Shown: piece after piece, positions 18,636-26,284 of the stretch
How positions within the stretch are numbered: the stretch's first letter is position 1
Layout: the number at the start of each line of letters is the position of its first letter
Assembly: GCF_008086165.1 (NCBI RefSeq)
Contig: NZ_VSKL01000006.1
Coordinates: 62,001 to 126,000 of the forward strand
Direction of reading: 5' to 3'
Origin: Algorimicrobium algoritergicola
GTDB lineage: Bacteria > Bacteroidota > Bacteroidia > Flavobacteriales > Flavobacteriaceae
Length of the DNA: 64,000 nt
Notes under the pieces: generated by a model
Databases searched by the model: none
What the model was told of the DNA's origin: nothing
Seen by the model: only the letters and a program-made list of their open reading frames with translations
Translations under genes and position numbers: made by a program

Positions 18636-19778
18636 ATGAATAACTTAAACAATTTAAAATCAAAGCTTCAGCAGATGAAAGGCCGGTATTTATATCTGGC
18701 TCTCATTTTATTGGTTACAGGTGGCCTTCAGGCACAAAACTGCTTACCAAGCCCTAACAGCCCCACTGCTAGAGAGATTCATTTCAATTACTACAACACA
18801 AACGCTATTGGCTTGTCCACGTCTACAATTATTGAATCTGCAGGTGGTCCGAATTATACTGTGAATGTATATACCTTTACCATACCTTATTTTCAAAATC
18901 AGTTGCAAACAGATTTGCGTTTCAGAAATCAGGTGAATACATGTTCTTGGAACGCTGGCAGTTCCCCTTGCGGAAGTAAAGCTGTTACCGTATACAATTC
19001 ACATTCTGGCGGGAGTTTGCTAGGAAGTCAACCCAATCAAGTAGATATTTACGGCCATAATTTTCCAGTAGGTGTCCGAAACATTCGTGTAGAAGCCAGT
19101 TGTGGTGGTCAGGTTTACCAAACACGCTACTACCGTTTTATTGTACAAAAAGAAGCAACAGCTTCTGTGAATTTGGATGTGAATGCCTATTGTCAAAAAA
19201 ACAAACAAGGTCAGAACTCCGGTTATATTGGTTTTAAAGCATCGGGAACCCACGGCAATTCTTCCAAACTTTATTTCCGGGTAGTTCCTCCAAATGGCAG
19301 TAACTGTAGTTCTTCTGATATTGCTCTTACTAACTCCAGTTCTGGTTTTTTCAGTTGCAGTTCAAATGGTACCTACACCATTCAATTGCTATATAAAAGC
19401 ACTGTTATAGGTGGCGGTTATATTACGCATGTTCTTAACAGCAATTATTACAGTTATAACAAAACCTTCAGAAGTTGTATGAATTTGGTTTCACCAATAT
19501 ACCAATTTTACACGTTGAAAACCACAGATACTGATTCATCAGGTATATCCATCTACCCCAATCCTGTAGTTAATCAGTTGGAATTGGCGTATACGTTAAA
19601 GACAGATGATGCCAAGGCTATCATCCACGATATGAACAGCAACCCGATTAAGAAGCTGTCCTTGGATGGGCAAAAAGGATCTTTAAGTATAGACGTTAGC
19701 GACTTGAAAAAAGGACTTTATTTTCTGACCATTATTGATGGCGATGATACCATTGTAAAAAAGATTGTTAAAAAATAG
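18636..19778 (+). CDS. Secreted protein with T9SS type A C-terminal sorting domain
   Basis: A 380-residue exported protein. A signal peptide ends at LQAQ (about residue 34). The middle is rich in Ser, Asn, Gly and Tyr with paired cysteines and probably beta-structure, with no domain I recognise. The last about 75 residues are a type A sorting domain (ISIYPNPVVNQLEL, then LKKGLYFLTI and a final IVKKIVKK), which directs passage through the type IX secretion system and attachment to the cell surface or release. It stands alone between a repeat tract and a good terminator. The start ATG at 18636 gives a normal N-region. The function of the passenger is unknown. Confidence 0.88.
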   Translation: MNNLNNLKSKLQQMKGRYLYLALILLVTGGLQAQNCLPSPNSPTAREIHFNYYNTNAIGLSTSTIIESAGGPNYTVNVYTFTIPYFQNQLQTDLRFRNQVNTCSWNAGSSPCGSKAVTVYNSHSGGSLLGSQPNQVDIYGHNFPVGVRNIRVEASCGGQVYQTRYYRFIVQKEATASVNLDVNAYCQKNKQGQNSGYIGFKASGTHGNSSKLYFRVVPPNGSNCSSSDIALTNSSSGFFSCSSNGTYTIQLLYKSTVIGGGYITHVLNSNYYSYNKTFRSCMNLVSPIYQFYTLKTTDTDSSGISIYPNPVVNQLELAYTLKTDDAKAIIHDMNSNPIKKLSLDGQKGSLSIDVSDLKKGLYFLTIIDGDDTIVKKIVKK

Positions 19779-19798
19779 ATTCCACCTTATAAAGCATG

Positions 19799-19830
19799 AC
19801 CCCTTATAGTTATTATCTATAAGGGGTTTT
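19799..19830 (+). terminator. Intrinsic terminator after the T9SS protein gene
   Basis: ACCCCTTATAG and CTATAAGGGGT form a perfect 11-bp stem with a 7-nt loop followed by a T-tract, 20 nt after the stop codon. Confidence 0.9.
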
Positions 19831-19941
19831 TATTTGAAAAAAATTAAAGGTTCTAAAACAGTCCTCTGGACTTTTTACTAACACTTGGTTGCCCTTCAGC
19901 TTAAGGAAGGAGCCGGGAGCTGGAGGCTGGACGTTGGGTAT

Positions 19942-19971
19942 AAAAAAGGAGCTGCCTGAAAAGACAGCTCC
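19942..19971 (-). terminator. Intrinsic terminator of the minus-strand 249-residue protein gene
   Basis: Read on the minus strand, GGAGCTGTC and GGCAGCTCC pair over 9 bp (one G-U) around a 6-nt loop and end in six T. It lies 31 nt after the stop codon of the gene at 20003-20752. Confidence 0.85.
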
Positions 19972-20002
19972 CGCATGGTAATCCATACTTCAGCTATAGA
20001 AA

Positions 20003-20752
20003 CTAAAGTACCTCAATTAACTGCAGTGCATTATAGGCCCCATTATTTAAGGCATATTGCACACCATTGACTTCTTGAAAGAACGCTACTTTTAAAAAGT
20101 ATAGCTCACTACCCGTACCAACGGGGACACCGGCAGGTGTCAACGTCACTGTTGTATTGGTATTGTCAATAGGTAAATTGGTTACAGGACTTAATTGTAA
20201 GTCCTTATCTTCCGTACCAAAATCCAGATTTAGAAATCCTGAATAGAAGCTGACATGCGTAGCACCTAGTGGAATTTCTAAATTTTGAGCAGGGGTAAAA
20301 TCTGCTATTACAATTTCGCCAGTCGCCGTGGTTAGGTCTATATCTGACAATAACACCGCGCTCATGATGGCTCTGATATTGAAGTTAAACCCTTTTAAAG
20401 CTAACTGACCATCTGGGGTCGTGATTCCCACTGCCACGTTACGTTGACCACGAACGCTTGTTGTGTCCGCGTTTTTTACCCGTGTCATGACTTGTGTGAG
20501 TCTGGAAGTTACCAAGGCATCCTTGGCATCCACCAATAGGTCTAGGATGGCGCGACGCAGTACTTTACCACTCGTTGCGGCCATGCCGAATTCCGAACCA
20601 TTTTCTCGGGTTCTAGCAAAAGCGGGATCCGTATTAATCCTTTTTTTGCTTACACCACCTTTGGTTCTGACTAAAAACCCTTCCTTGCCCTTGTAAAAGG
20701 TAAGATCGTCCAGGGTTCCTTCGATCTTGATTAAGCTTTTTAATTTTGCCAT
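20003..20752 (-). CDS. Conserved-looking protein of unknown function
   Basis: A 249-residue protein without signal peptide or membrane helix. The first 70 residues are basic and look highly conserved in style (KIEGTLDDLTFYKGKEGF, VRTKGGVSKKRINTDPAFAR), and the rest is a mix of helix and beta-strand with a Thr-rich C-terminal part. I do not recognise the family with certainty; I have an impression of similar proteins in other flavobacteria with the same N-terminal TFYKxxxGxLVRTKGG pattern. It is monocistronic with its own terminator and is bounded by repeat-rich DNA on one side. A role as a structural or DNA-binding protein is a guess that I do not put forward as a call. Confidence 0.8.
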   Translation of the reverse strand: MAKLKSLIKIEGTLDDLTFYKGKEGFLVRTKGGVSKKRINTDPAFARTRENGSEFGMAATSGKVLRRAILDLLVDAKDALVTSRLTQVMTRVKNADTTSVRGQRNVAVGITTPDGQLALKGFNFNIRAIMSAVLLSDIDLTTATGEIVIADFTPAQNLEIPLGATHVSFYSGFLNLDFGTEDKDLQLSPVTNLPIDNTNTTVTLTPAGVPVGTGSELYFLKVAFFQEVNGVQYALNNGAYNALQLIEVL

Positions 20753-21009
20753 AATGTTTTGAATTTATGAGGACTTTTCATGGCGTCCTCTGTTATACAA
20801 TTAATTTTAAGATTCCTTGTCTGTGCGCGCAAAACATCGGCCGCTGTTTTATATATCAGACTTGAAATCTGGATTAAATTTAGGGAAGGGTTGAAGTAGG
20901 TGTTTGTTATTTTTACCGAAGTTGATTTTTATTGCTGCTTGTTTCGCTTTACGCGTCTTTTTGCACGTAGGCGTCAATTTCTGCCATAACTACCTGTTTC
21001 TGCCAAAAT

Positions 21010-21070
21010 ATCTTTGGCATACAGTATCTATACAGTATCCATGGAGTATCCATACAGTATCCGTAAGGTT
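21010..21070. repeat. ACAGTATCY short repeat
   Basis: Four to five spaced copies of acagtatc/gagtatc (cagtatctatacagtatccatgg and on) in the gene-free stretch 20753-22336. No gene seen. Confidence 0.6.
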
Positions 21071-21129
21071 CCTTCTTTTCGGCAGGCAGGCCTTCCTTTG
21101 GCAGACAGGCGTGGTTTAAAATGAATAAT

Positions 21130-21171
21130 GAAAAGTGAAAAGTGAAAAGTGAAAAGTGAAAAGTGAAAAGT
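21130..21171. repeat. GAAAAGT heptamer array, six copies
   Basis: Six perfect tandem copies of GAAAAGT flanked by degenerate ones. The same style of heptamer array occurs at 32427-32461 with a different unit. Confidence 0.9.
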
Positions 21172-21239
21172 GAAAAATGAGAAGTGCATAATGTAGCGTT
21201 TGAGGTTCCTAGCTTCGGCAGGGGGCTTCCTAAGGCAGG

Positions 21240-21552
21240 TAGGCCTATTTACTAAAATAGTTCACTGGACTACTTCTTAACGCTCGGTCGCCTCTTAAAT
21301 TCAAACTCCCCTTTCTTTATCTCCGTTGCACTTCGATAAATTCATTCCCCTCTTTAGCTAAAGAAGGGAGCCTGGAATGTTATTATTTGTTCAGAATAGG
21401 CGGGCTAATAACTGCCTTTTATTTTTAAGTTATTTAAACTTTGATAATTGTTTAAGTTCTTATCTATTTTTGAAAACAAGCGCAAATGGCTCCGTCCTTT
21501 AGTTAAAGGGAGGTGGCTAGATCGACGGGAGGAGGTTTAGACGGCCGGTTTG
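21240..21552. repeat. Dispersed palindromic element, copy 1 of the core
   Basis: Composite repeat. It starts with a hairpin segment (21255-21275, AAATAGTYCA against TGGACTAYTT), then a gcctctta and aaactcccc segment, a ctctttagctaaagaag hairpin, and a 174-bp core (21379-21552) running from gttattattt through agaataggcggg to the hairpin around CCTTTAGTTAAAGG and a final ggtttg. The core recurs at 21847-22022, 35433-35606 and 36154-36315. Confidence 0.85.
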
Positions 21553-21629
21553 TTTTTTCAAACTCCCCGATCAAACTTCGTTAACTTATTTTGCCTGCGC
21601 GCCAACTCGCCTTCCTCCGGCAGGCAGGC

Positions 21630-22022
21630 CCCTTTACTAAAATAGTCCACTGGACTATTTCTTAACGTTTGGTCGCCTCTTAAAATCAAACTCCCCTTTC
21701 TTTGATTTCGTTATCACTACATCAAATTCATTCCCCTCTTTATCTAAAGAGGGGAACTTGTTTGGTTATATTCTTTTGTGTTTATTCAAACTCCCCGTCC
21801 AAACTTCGTTTGTCCACCCCGCTTCAACTGAAGCGGGGAGCTAGATTGTTATTGTTTATTTAGAATAGGCGGGTTATGAACTACTTTCTATTTTTAAATT
21901 ATATAAAATTTGATACTTGTGCAAAGTCTTATCTATTTTTGAGAACAAGCGCAAAATGGCTCCGCCCTTTAGTTAAAGGGAGGTGGCTAGACCGACGGCA
22001 GAAGGGCTAGACGGAGGGTTTG
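21630..22022. repeat. Dispersed palindromic element, copy 2 of the core
   Basis: Same modules in the same order: AAATAGTCCA/TGGACTATTT palindrome at 21640-21660, two aaactcccc-hairpin modules, then the 176-bp core at 21847-22022 with CCCTTTAGTTAAAGGG at 21965-21980. No coding potential. Confidence 0.85.
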
Positions 22023-22059
22023 CTTTTCAAACTCCCTATAAAACGGCAGGCAGGCTCTT

Positions 22060-22245
22060 TCTTTATTTCCGCTGCACTTTGCTTTAAACACCTTGATCAA
22101 ACTTTGTTTGCTCAAGTGTTTTAGGTCAAACTCCACTACCAAACTTCGTTTACTTATTTTTGCCTACGCGCCAGCTCGGCCCTTTACTAAAATAGTCCAC
22201 TGGACTATTTCTTAACGCTCGGTCGCCTCTTAAACTAAAGAGCGG
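22060..22245. repeat. Dispersed element, partial copy
   Basis: Contains caaactttgtttg-type mini-hairpins and the AAATAGTCCA/TGGACTATTT palindrome (22190-22210) followed by acgctcggtcgcctctta, but no 175-bp core. It ends about 90 bp before the HTH gene. Confidence 0.75.
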
Positions 22246-22336
22246 AGCCAAGATCTAGATAATTAATACGTTGGGTTAGGTGATGTGAATTCCTTAATTT
22301 AAGAACTATTTCCTTAATAAGTTTTTAAAACTCATG

Positions 22337-22645
22337 TTAGCGATTATTAAATTTATTAATATCTTTTTCACTAATTGAGCAATAAATTTTAGAGAAATCT
22401 ATTAAACTAAAACCCATAGCTTCAATAATTGATATTAAAGTAATTGAATTTGGGTTTGATCTAGCATTGAATATATTGGAAACAGTCGCTTTTCTTATGT
22501 CTGCATTTAAAGCAATGGAGTTATAACTATCTCCTAAAAGGTCTTTTTTTATTACGTTTTTGTAATCGTTTTTCCTTTTTTCTAAAAGAATGTTTAAGCT
22601 AATAGCTATTTTGAATTTGATATTCTTTTCTAGTGCATCATCCAT
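22337..22645 (-). CDS. HTH (XRE-like) transcriptional regulator
   Basis: A 102-residue soluble protein. Residues about 40-85 form a helix-turn-helix of the lambda-repressor/XRE type (SYNSIALNADIRKATVSNIF, then NPNSITLISIIEAMGFSL, where a second helix contacts DNA and the following helices close the fold). The N-terminal 35 residues are helical and Lys-rich. It is a single gene next to repeat DNA, with two inverted repeats just upstream of its start (22679-22696 and 22722-22742) that could be its own operator. Targets are unknown; it could be an autoregulated antitoxin-like or phage-remnant regulator, but no partner gene is seen. Confidence 0.8.
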   Translation of the reverse strand: MDDALEKNIKFKIAISLNILLEKRKNDYKNVIKKDLLGDSYNSIALNADIRKATVSNIFNARSNPNSITLISIIEAMGFSLIDFSKIYCSISEKDINKFNNR

Positions 22646-22678
22646 ACATGCAATTAACTATTTCTATAATTATTTTAA

Positions 22679-22696
22679 GGTACGCTTTGACGTACC
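22679..22696. promoter_or_regulatory. Candidate operator upstream of the HTH gene
   Basis: GGTACG, six bases, CGTACC: a perfect 6-bp inverted repeat 34 nt upstream of the HTH start codon. A dimeric repressor could bind it; this is inference from position and symmetry. Confidence 0.5.
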
Positions 22697-22721
22697 GAAT
22701 TTTTGTATTATATTTGAATCT

Positions 22722-22742
22722 GTATTCCAATAATTTGAATAC
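22722..22742. promoter_or_regulatory. Second inverted repeat between HTH gene and RNA candidate
   Basis: GTATTC, nine bases, GAATAC. It sits between the HTH gene and a TATATTTG box at 22752-22759 that points towards the structured region at 22790, so it could control either direction. Confidence 0.4.
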
Positions 22743-22789
22743 AAATAATTTTATATTTGCGATTCTTCAAATAACATATTGAAGCATTC

Positions 22790-22914
22790 GCTTAGAATCT
22801 CGTATCAGAAAACTGGTAATTTAAAGGAACGAGAGGATAAGTATGATGCTCACGTCTATGGGCGTGGGCTCACTTATTGTTCCTCGGTATACCAGTACCT
22901 CTGATGCAGTAAGC
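22790..22914 (+). ncRNA. Candidate structured RNA with six nested stems
   Basis: Six complementary segments nest in order: GCTTA/TAAGC (22790-22794 with 22910-22914), TCAG/CTGA (22805-22808 with 22901-22904), CTGGTA/TACCAG (22813-22818 with 22890-22895), GGAAC/GTTCC (22826-22830 with 22879-22883), ATAAGT/ACTTAT (22837-22842 with 22872-22877) and GCTCACG/CGTGGGC (22848-22854 with 22863-22869, one G-U), closing on an 8-nt loop. That is 33 base pairs in one 125-nt arm with small internal loops. There is no protein-coding frame, and a TATATTTG box lies 30 nt upstream. It could be a small RNA or part of the long susC leader. Strand is set by the box and could be the reverse. Confidence 0.55.
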
Positions 22915-23025
22915 TGAGTTCCATGCCTTTTTTATGCGCCATTGGTACTTGCTTTCCGATTCTTGGCACTACTTCTGTACATTATCAAAGGATTGCATTT
23001 AACACCTTTTTGAATTAGTTTTTTT

Positions 23026-23084
23026 GGGGCGTGGCCGTTGGAGATTGGTTGGATACATTTTTCTAAAAAGCGGCCGCTTACCCC
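23026..23084 (+). other. Large hairpin in the susC upstream region
   Basis: GGGG-C-GTGGCCG (23026-23037) pairs with CGGCCGC-TTA-CCCC (23071-23084), with one G-U and one small bulge, around a 33-nt loop. It lies between the structured RNA candidate and susC. It is not followed by a T-run, so it is not a standard terminator. The rest of 22646-23262 shows no gene. Confidence 0.45.
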
Positions 23085-23262
23085 TTAACTTTAAAAACCA
23101 TTGATGCCTATGCTATAACCTTATTGTGGACTTGTTTGTGCTAAAGCTGTTAGCTGGCGATAGACAAGACACCCATAAAAAAAGACCCACCCTTTCGTTT
23201 TCGAGGACATTGGAGTAGGTCTCTAGTTAAACTTATATAAACCATTTAACCAATACAAAGTT

Positions 23263-26200
23263 ATGACAAAAACTTATTATTTGTTCAGGATTTGGCTTGT
23301 TTTTAGCAGCTGGTTCCTTGTATTTATGTTCCATGTTGCGATACATGCTCAAGAGATTCCCATTTCCGGGGTCATTACGGACGGACAGCACCCCATTGCT
23401 GGGGCGAGTATTCTTATTAAACACACGGTTGTTGGAACCGTATCGGATTTTGACGGGCGCTATGAATTATATGCGCAGCCTACGGACACGTTACAGATAT
23501 CTTATTTGGGTTATACACCCATGGAACTGTCCGTTGGGAGTTTACGAGTTATTAACGCGATTTTGCGAGAAGATGCAACTGCATTAGGGGAGGTGACCAT
23601 TAATGCTGGGTATTATAACACCACGGAGAAAACCAAAACGGGGAGTATTGCTCAAATAACTGCTAAAGAGATTGCCAAGCAGCCTGTTAGTAATCCGTTG
23701 GCTGCGATGCAGGGGTTGATGTCTGGTGTTCATATTACGCAAACAACGGGTGTTGTCGGTGGTGGATTTGATATTCAGATTCGCGGTAAAAACAGTTTGC
23801 GAGCGGACGGGAGTGCGCCGTTATATTTGGTAGATGGGATTCCGTTTGCGACCGAAAATTTAGGTAGTACATTAATTTCGAGCGGCATCTTATCAGGGCA
23901 GGGGATAAGCCCATTAAACAGTCTTAATCCGGCCGATATAGCGAGTATAGAGGTATTAAAGGACGCTGATGCCACAGCTATTTATGGAAGTCGTGGCGCG
24001 AATGGTGTTGTTTTGATAACCACCAAAAAAGGGACCTCTGGTAAAACCCGATTTTCTGTAAATAGTTATACTGGCGTAGGGGGTGTGACGCGAAGGCTTG
24101 ACTTGATGAATACTCAAGAATATCTTACTATGCGTGAACAAGCCTTTTTGAATGATGGTTTAACTGAGTTTCCTTCCTACGCTTATGATGTAAATGGGAC
24201 CTGGGATAGAAACCGCTATACCGATTGGCAGAACGAACTTATAGGCGGAACCGCCTATACTAATAGTGTTCAAGCGACGATTTCTGGAGGGTCCGAAACC
24301 ACGCGTTTTTTATTGAGTGGGACGCACTATAAGGAAAGCACTGTATTTCCAGGTGATTTTTCATTTAGGAAAAACGCGGTAAGCTTTAATGTACACCATA
24401 CAGCAACAGACGATAGGTTTGACGTATTACTTTCTGGTAGTTATTTAGCGGATACTAATAATTTGTTAGGCACCGATTTGACTCGGCAAGCTTATACGCT
24501 AGCTCCCAATGCCCCCGAACCTTATCATCCAGATGGGACATTAAATTGGGAAAACTCTACCTGGAATAATCCTTACCGACTGCTGAATGAAACCTATGTT
24601 GCTAAAAACAACAACCTTATTTCCAATGCTCAATTAGAATACCGTCCATTGCCTGCATTGGCCTTTAAGATGGGGATTGGTTTTTCTGATACACAGTTAG
24701 ACGAATCGAAAGCCACTCCCCATACTATTTATGATCCCTCGTACGGTTTGGACAGTGCCTCTTCGACCTTAATTTTAAATACTGCTCGTTTACAAACGTG
24801 GAATTTTGAGCCTCAAGTGACCTTTAATCAGTCTATTTTAGGCGGGACATTAGATGTCTTGTTAGGAGCTACTTTTGAAGGTCGGCAAAGAGACCAATCT
24901 GGGCTGTATGCTTATGGGTTTACCAGCAACAGTTTGATACATAACTTGTCGGCTGCCTCTCAAGTTGCGGCCTTGAGTACCACTAATACCGAATATCGGT
25001 ATCAGGCCATTTTTGCTCGCTTACATTACGCTCTAGCCGATACCTATTTTATTAATTTGACAGGGCGACGGGATGGCTCTAGTCGGTTTGGTCCCGGCCG
25101 GCAATTTGCGAATTTTGGTGCTATTGGAGCAGCTTGGTTATTTTCGGAATCAGCTTTTTTTGATACCCACATGGGTTGGTTAAGTTTTGGGAAATTGCGG
25201 GGTAGTTATGGCACTACTGGGAATGATCAAATTGGTGATTATCAGTATTTAGATACGTATCATTTATCTGGGTTAGGTTATGGTGGGCAGACCGGTTTAG
25301 AACCAACTCGTTTATATAACCCTAATTTTAGTTGGGAAACCAATAGAAAAATGGAAGTAGCTTTGGAGATGGGTTTTTTAAAGGATCGGTTATTTTTAAC
25401 AACCGCTTATTACACCAACCGCTCCTCTAATCAGCTCGTTGGTATTCCTTTACCAGGGACCACGGGTTTTCCTTTAGTAACTGCCAATTTGGATGCTACG
25501 GTTGAAAATAGCGGATGGGAATTTGATATTCAAGCCAACTGGATACGACGGCCTCATTTTACATGGAAGAGCTCCCTGAATATTTCCGTACCTAAAAACA
25601 AATTAGTGTCCTTTCCAGATTTAGAGGGATCGACTTATGTCAATCAGTATGTTATAGGTGAGCCCTTGGACATTATAAAAGTTTACCATTATACCGGCAT
25701 GAATCCCGATACTGGTATTTATGAGTTTGAAGATTATAATGGCGATGGGCAGTTAAATTCTAGTCATGATCGGGAGCGTATTGTACGAACCGCACCCGAA
25801 TACTTTGGCGGTTTACAAAATAGTATGGGTTATAAAAACTGGCAATTTGATTTTTCATTACAATTTGTTAAGCAGTTAGGCAGTAATTATAATTATTTGG
25901 GTGTTTTACCAGGTATTGCCAGTAATTTACCTGTAGACTTTAATGACGCCTGGCAGCAACCGGGCGATTCAAGTCCTGTTCAACCTTATACAACCGGGTT
26001 AAACAGCGATGTGACCAACGCTTACTATCGTTATATAGCAAGTGATGCTGCTTATAGTGATGCTTCGTTTATACGCATAAAAAACCTTTCGTTGTCTTAT
26101 ACCATTCCTATGACGGGTATGGGTACTGCCCGATGCCGGATATATGCACAAGGACAAAACATCTTTACCCTAACCAAGTTTAAGGGGCCTGACCCTGAAA

Positions 26201-26265
26201 ACCAATCCTCTGGTATGTTACCGCCTTTACGGGTGTTTTCATTAGGGATAGACTTCAGTATTTAA
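23263..26265 (+). CDS. SusC/RagA-type TonB-dependent outer-membrane transporter
   Basis: A 1000-residue outer-membrane beta-barrel transporter that takes up oligomers with energy from TonB. The signal peptide ends at AIHAQ. An N-terminal carboxypeptidase-regulatory-like domain follows (ISGVITDGQHPIAGASILI, SYLGY). Then the TonB box/plug region with the SusC signature (LYVDGIPF, DIASIEVLKDADATAIYGSR, GVVLITTKKG) and the barrel, ending in an aromatic-rich strand (LRVFSLGIDFSI). Its partner SusD-like lipoprotein starts 19 nt downstream, and an S9 peptidase follows; this suggests a peptide or glycopeptide substrate more than a glycan, since no glycoside hydrolase is present. It has a leader of over 400 nt with RNA structure candidates. 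Confidence 0.95.
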   Translation: MTKTYYLFRIWLVFSSWFLVFMFHVAIHAQEIPISGVITDGQHPIAGASILIKHTVVGTVSDFDGRYELYAQPTDTLQISYLGYTPMELSVGSLRVINAILREDATALGEVTINAGYYNTTEKTKTGSIAQITAKEIAKQPVSNPLAAMQGLMSGVHITQTTGVVGGGFDIQIRGKNSLRADGSAPLYLVDGIPFATENLGSTLISSGILSGQGISPLNSLNPADIASIEVLKDADATAIYGSRGANGVVLITTKKGTSGKTRFSVNSYTGVGGVTRRLDLMNTQEYLTMREQAFLNDGLTEFPSYAYDVNGTWDRNRYTDWQNELIGGTAYTNSVQATISGGSETTRFLLSGTHYKESTVFPGDFSFRKNAVSFNVHHTATDDRFDVLLSGSYLADTNNLLGTDLTRQAYTLAPNAPEPYHPDGTLNWENSTWNNPYRLLNETYVAKNNNLISNAQLEYRPLPALAFKMGIGFSDTQLDESKATPHTIYDPSYGLDSASSTLILNTARLQTWNFEPQVTFNQSILGGTLDVLLGATFEGRQRDQSGLYAYGFTSNSLIHNLSAASQVAALSTTNTEYRYQAIFARLHYALADTYFINLTGRRDGSSRFGPGRQFANFGAIGAAWLFSESAFFDTHMGWLSFGKLRGSYGTTGNDQIGDYQYLDTYHLSGLGYGGQTGLEPTRLYNPNFSWETNRKMEVALEMGFLKDRLFLTTAYYTNRSSNQLVGIPLPGTTGFPLVTANLDATVENSGWEFDIQANWIRRPHFTWKSSLNISVPKNKLVSFPDLEGSTYVNQYVIGEPLDIIKVYHYTGMNPDTGIYEFEDYNGDGQLNSSHDRERIVRTAPEYFGGLQNSMGYKNWQFDFSLQFVKQLGSNYNYLGVLPGIASNLPVDFNDAWQQPGDSSPVQPYTTGLNSDVTNAYYRYIASDAAYSDASFIRIKNLSLSYTIPMTGMGTARCRIYAQGQNIFTLTKFKGPDPENQSSGMLPPLRVFSLGIDFSI

Positions 26266-26284
26266 CACCATTAAAACTCATATT

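Noticed and set aside
21600..22040. Possible CRISPR array
   Set aside because: The repeated units are irregular in spacing and length, contain internal hairpins of different types and have no regular unique spacers or cas genes.
23026..23084. Intrinsic terminator upstream of susC
   Set aside because: The hairpin has a 33-nt loop and is not followed by a T-run, so I report it only as structure.
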